Positions 16,434 through 16,888 of a DNA stretch of 16,888 bases are shown piece by piece (positions within the stretch are counted from its first letter, which is position 1; every line of letters begins with the position of its first letter). This DNA is from Clostridia bacterium (lineage in GTDB: Bacteria > Bacillota > Clostridia > Christensenellales > UBA1242). The translations under genes were made by a program, and so were the position numbers. A model generated the notes under the pieces. It was not told the DNA's origin. It saw only the letters and a list, made by a program, of their open reading frames with translations, and did not search any database. The stretch is taken from contig CAAGCR010000050.1 in the NCBI GenBank assembly GCA_900768425.1, positions 1 through 16,888 on the forward strand. Reading direction: 5' to 3'.

Positions 16434-16576
16434 TTGAATGATTATTCAAAATAAAATGTATTATAATTATTCAATAACCGCAAGCAACCGTTTGCATTTC
16501 ACAGCGAACAATTTATTGTTCGTTAACCGCGAGATGTAATCTCGTTCACTGCAAGCACCAATGTGCTTGTTCACTT
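16434..16576 (+). repeat. Family B hairpin array, copy 2
   Basis: Homologous to the array at 558-737, starting with the same GATTATTCAAAATAAA. Hairpins: TTGAAT-GATT-ATTCAA (16434-16449), GCAA...TTGC (about 16480-16495), CGAACAAT-TT-ATTGTTCG (16505-16522), CGAGAT-GTA-ATCTCG (16530-16544), and CAAGCAC-CAAT-GTGCTTG (16552-16569). A stretch of 27 bases is identical to copy 1 (649-675 and 16531-16557), while other arms have changed completely yet still pair. It lies between the divergent coupling-protein and leuS promoters. In the rest of that gap, 16270-16433 is AT-rich with no gene or clear structure. Confidence 0.8.
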
Positions 16577-16632
16577 TAATTACAACCATAATTAAGCATT
16601 TACTATGTTATCTATATATTAAAAACATTTCT

Positions 16633-16660
16633 TTGACAAATGTGGATAAAAAGATATAAT
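16633..16660 (+). promoter_or_regulatory. Promoter of the aminoacyl-tRNA synthetase gene
   Basis: Perfect TTGACA (16633-16638) and perfect TATAAT (16655-16660) with a 16-bp spacer: the strongest promoter in the window. Transcription near 16667 leaves a leader of only about 25 nt, too short for a T-box. Confidence 0.85.
16641..16649 (-). promoter_or_regulatory. Consensus DnaA box inside the leuS promoter spacer
   Basis: TGTGGATAA on the + strand is the reverse complement of the consensus DnaA box TTATCCACA. It sits entirely between the -35 and -10. A single site in AT-rich DNA may arise by chance, so regulation by DnaA is only a possibility. Confidence 0.45.
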
Positions 16661-16691
16661 ATATACTTAACTTTATTACAAGAGGTATTTT

Positions 16692-16868
16692 ATGACTAAT
16701 TATGATTTTAAAAATGTAGAAAAAAAATGGCAAGATAGATGGGCAAACGATGAGCGTTTAAAGGCCGTTGATTTCCATCCTACCAAGCCTAAATTTTATG
16801 TATTATATGAGTTCTATAACATTAGTGGTAATTTGCATATGGGACACTTAAAAGGCACTGTTCCTGCC
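16692..16868 (+). CDS. leuS: Class I aminoacyl-tRNA synthetase, probably leucyl, N-terminal part only
   Basis: The first 59 codons of a class I synthetase. YDFKNVEKKWQDRWAND and KPKFYVLYEFYNISGNLHMGHLKGTVPA (residues about 32-59) match the start of bacterial LeuRS. HMGH (49-52) is the HIGH signature that binds ATP in the adenylation step charging tRNA-Leu. The usual LeuRS wording FPYPSG-LH-GH reads FYNISGNLHMGH here, a diverged form, so another class I editing synthetase (Val/Ile) is possible but less likely. The start has AGAGG 6 nt upstream and a consensus promoter. The genuine sequence stops at 16868: the remaining codons would come from adapter DNA and must not be used. Confidence 0.75.
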
Positions 16869-16888
16869 AGATCGGAAGAGCACACGTC
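16869..16888 (+). other. Illumina TruSeq adapter sequence at the contig end (artefact)
   Basis: AGATCGGAAGAGCACACGTC is the start of the standard Illumina TruSeq read-1 adapter, all 20 bases. It is not organism DNA. It directly follows codon 59 of leuS and replaces the true continuation. Confidence 0.97.

Noticed and set aside
16661..16691. T-box riboswitch before leuS
   Set aside because: The promoter leaves only about 25 nt of leader, with no specifier hairpin or antiterminator bulge. The family B array lies upstream of the promoter.

Overview
The window reads as chromosomal DNA of a low-GC Gram-positive bacterium (Firmicutes, probably an uncultured gut Clostridia-like lineage). It is strongly AT-rich. 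Its promoters are sigma-A type (TTGACA/TATAAT), several genes have AGGAG-like ribosome binding sites, and stops are mostly TAA with TGG for Trp, so the standard code applies. The long surface protein has a Gram-positive style signal peptide and a C-terminal membrane anchor. The last 20 bases are Illumina adapter, so this is the raw end of a short-read contig, most likely from a metagenome.

Layout: positions 1-870 hold no gene but are dense in structure: a very AT-rich stretch with DnaA-box-like sites, two palindromic repeats of one family (A), and one array of small hairpins (B). dnaN (sliding clamp) follows on the + strand with its own promoter and terminator. Next come another family A repeat, a RadC-like JAB protein on the minus strand, and divergently a GPH-family sugar/cation symporter. 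A reversed family A repeat, a 62-residue protein of unknown function, deoC, and one more family A repeat follow. Nearly half the window (6362-13999, minus) is one gene for a 2545-residue secreted, membrane-anchored protein built of Ig-like units. Upstream of it on the same strand is a solitary VirD4/TraG-type coupling ATPase. A second hairpin array (B) and the start of a class I aminoacyl-tRNA synthetase (probably leuS) close the window.

How it fits together: the genes are mostly single transcription units. dnaN, deoC, the giant protein, the coupling protein and leuS each show a recognisable promoter, and most have a hairpin terminator. Two promoters carry 17-bp inverted repeats in operator positions: the coupling protein promoter has one that exactly fills its -35/-10 spacer, and the giant protein promoter has another overlapping its -10. 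The leuS promoter has a perfect DnaA box in its spacer. No relaxase, VirB4 or other conjugation gene is visible with the coupling ATPase.

The most unusual feature is the intergenic repeats. Two families share conserved connectors, but their hairpin arms differ from copy to copy while staying complementary, and the two families share hairpin cores.
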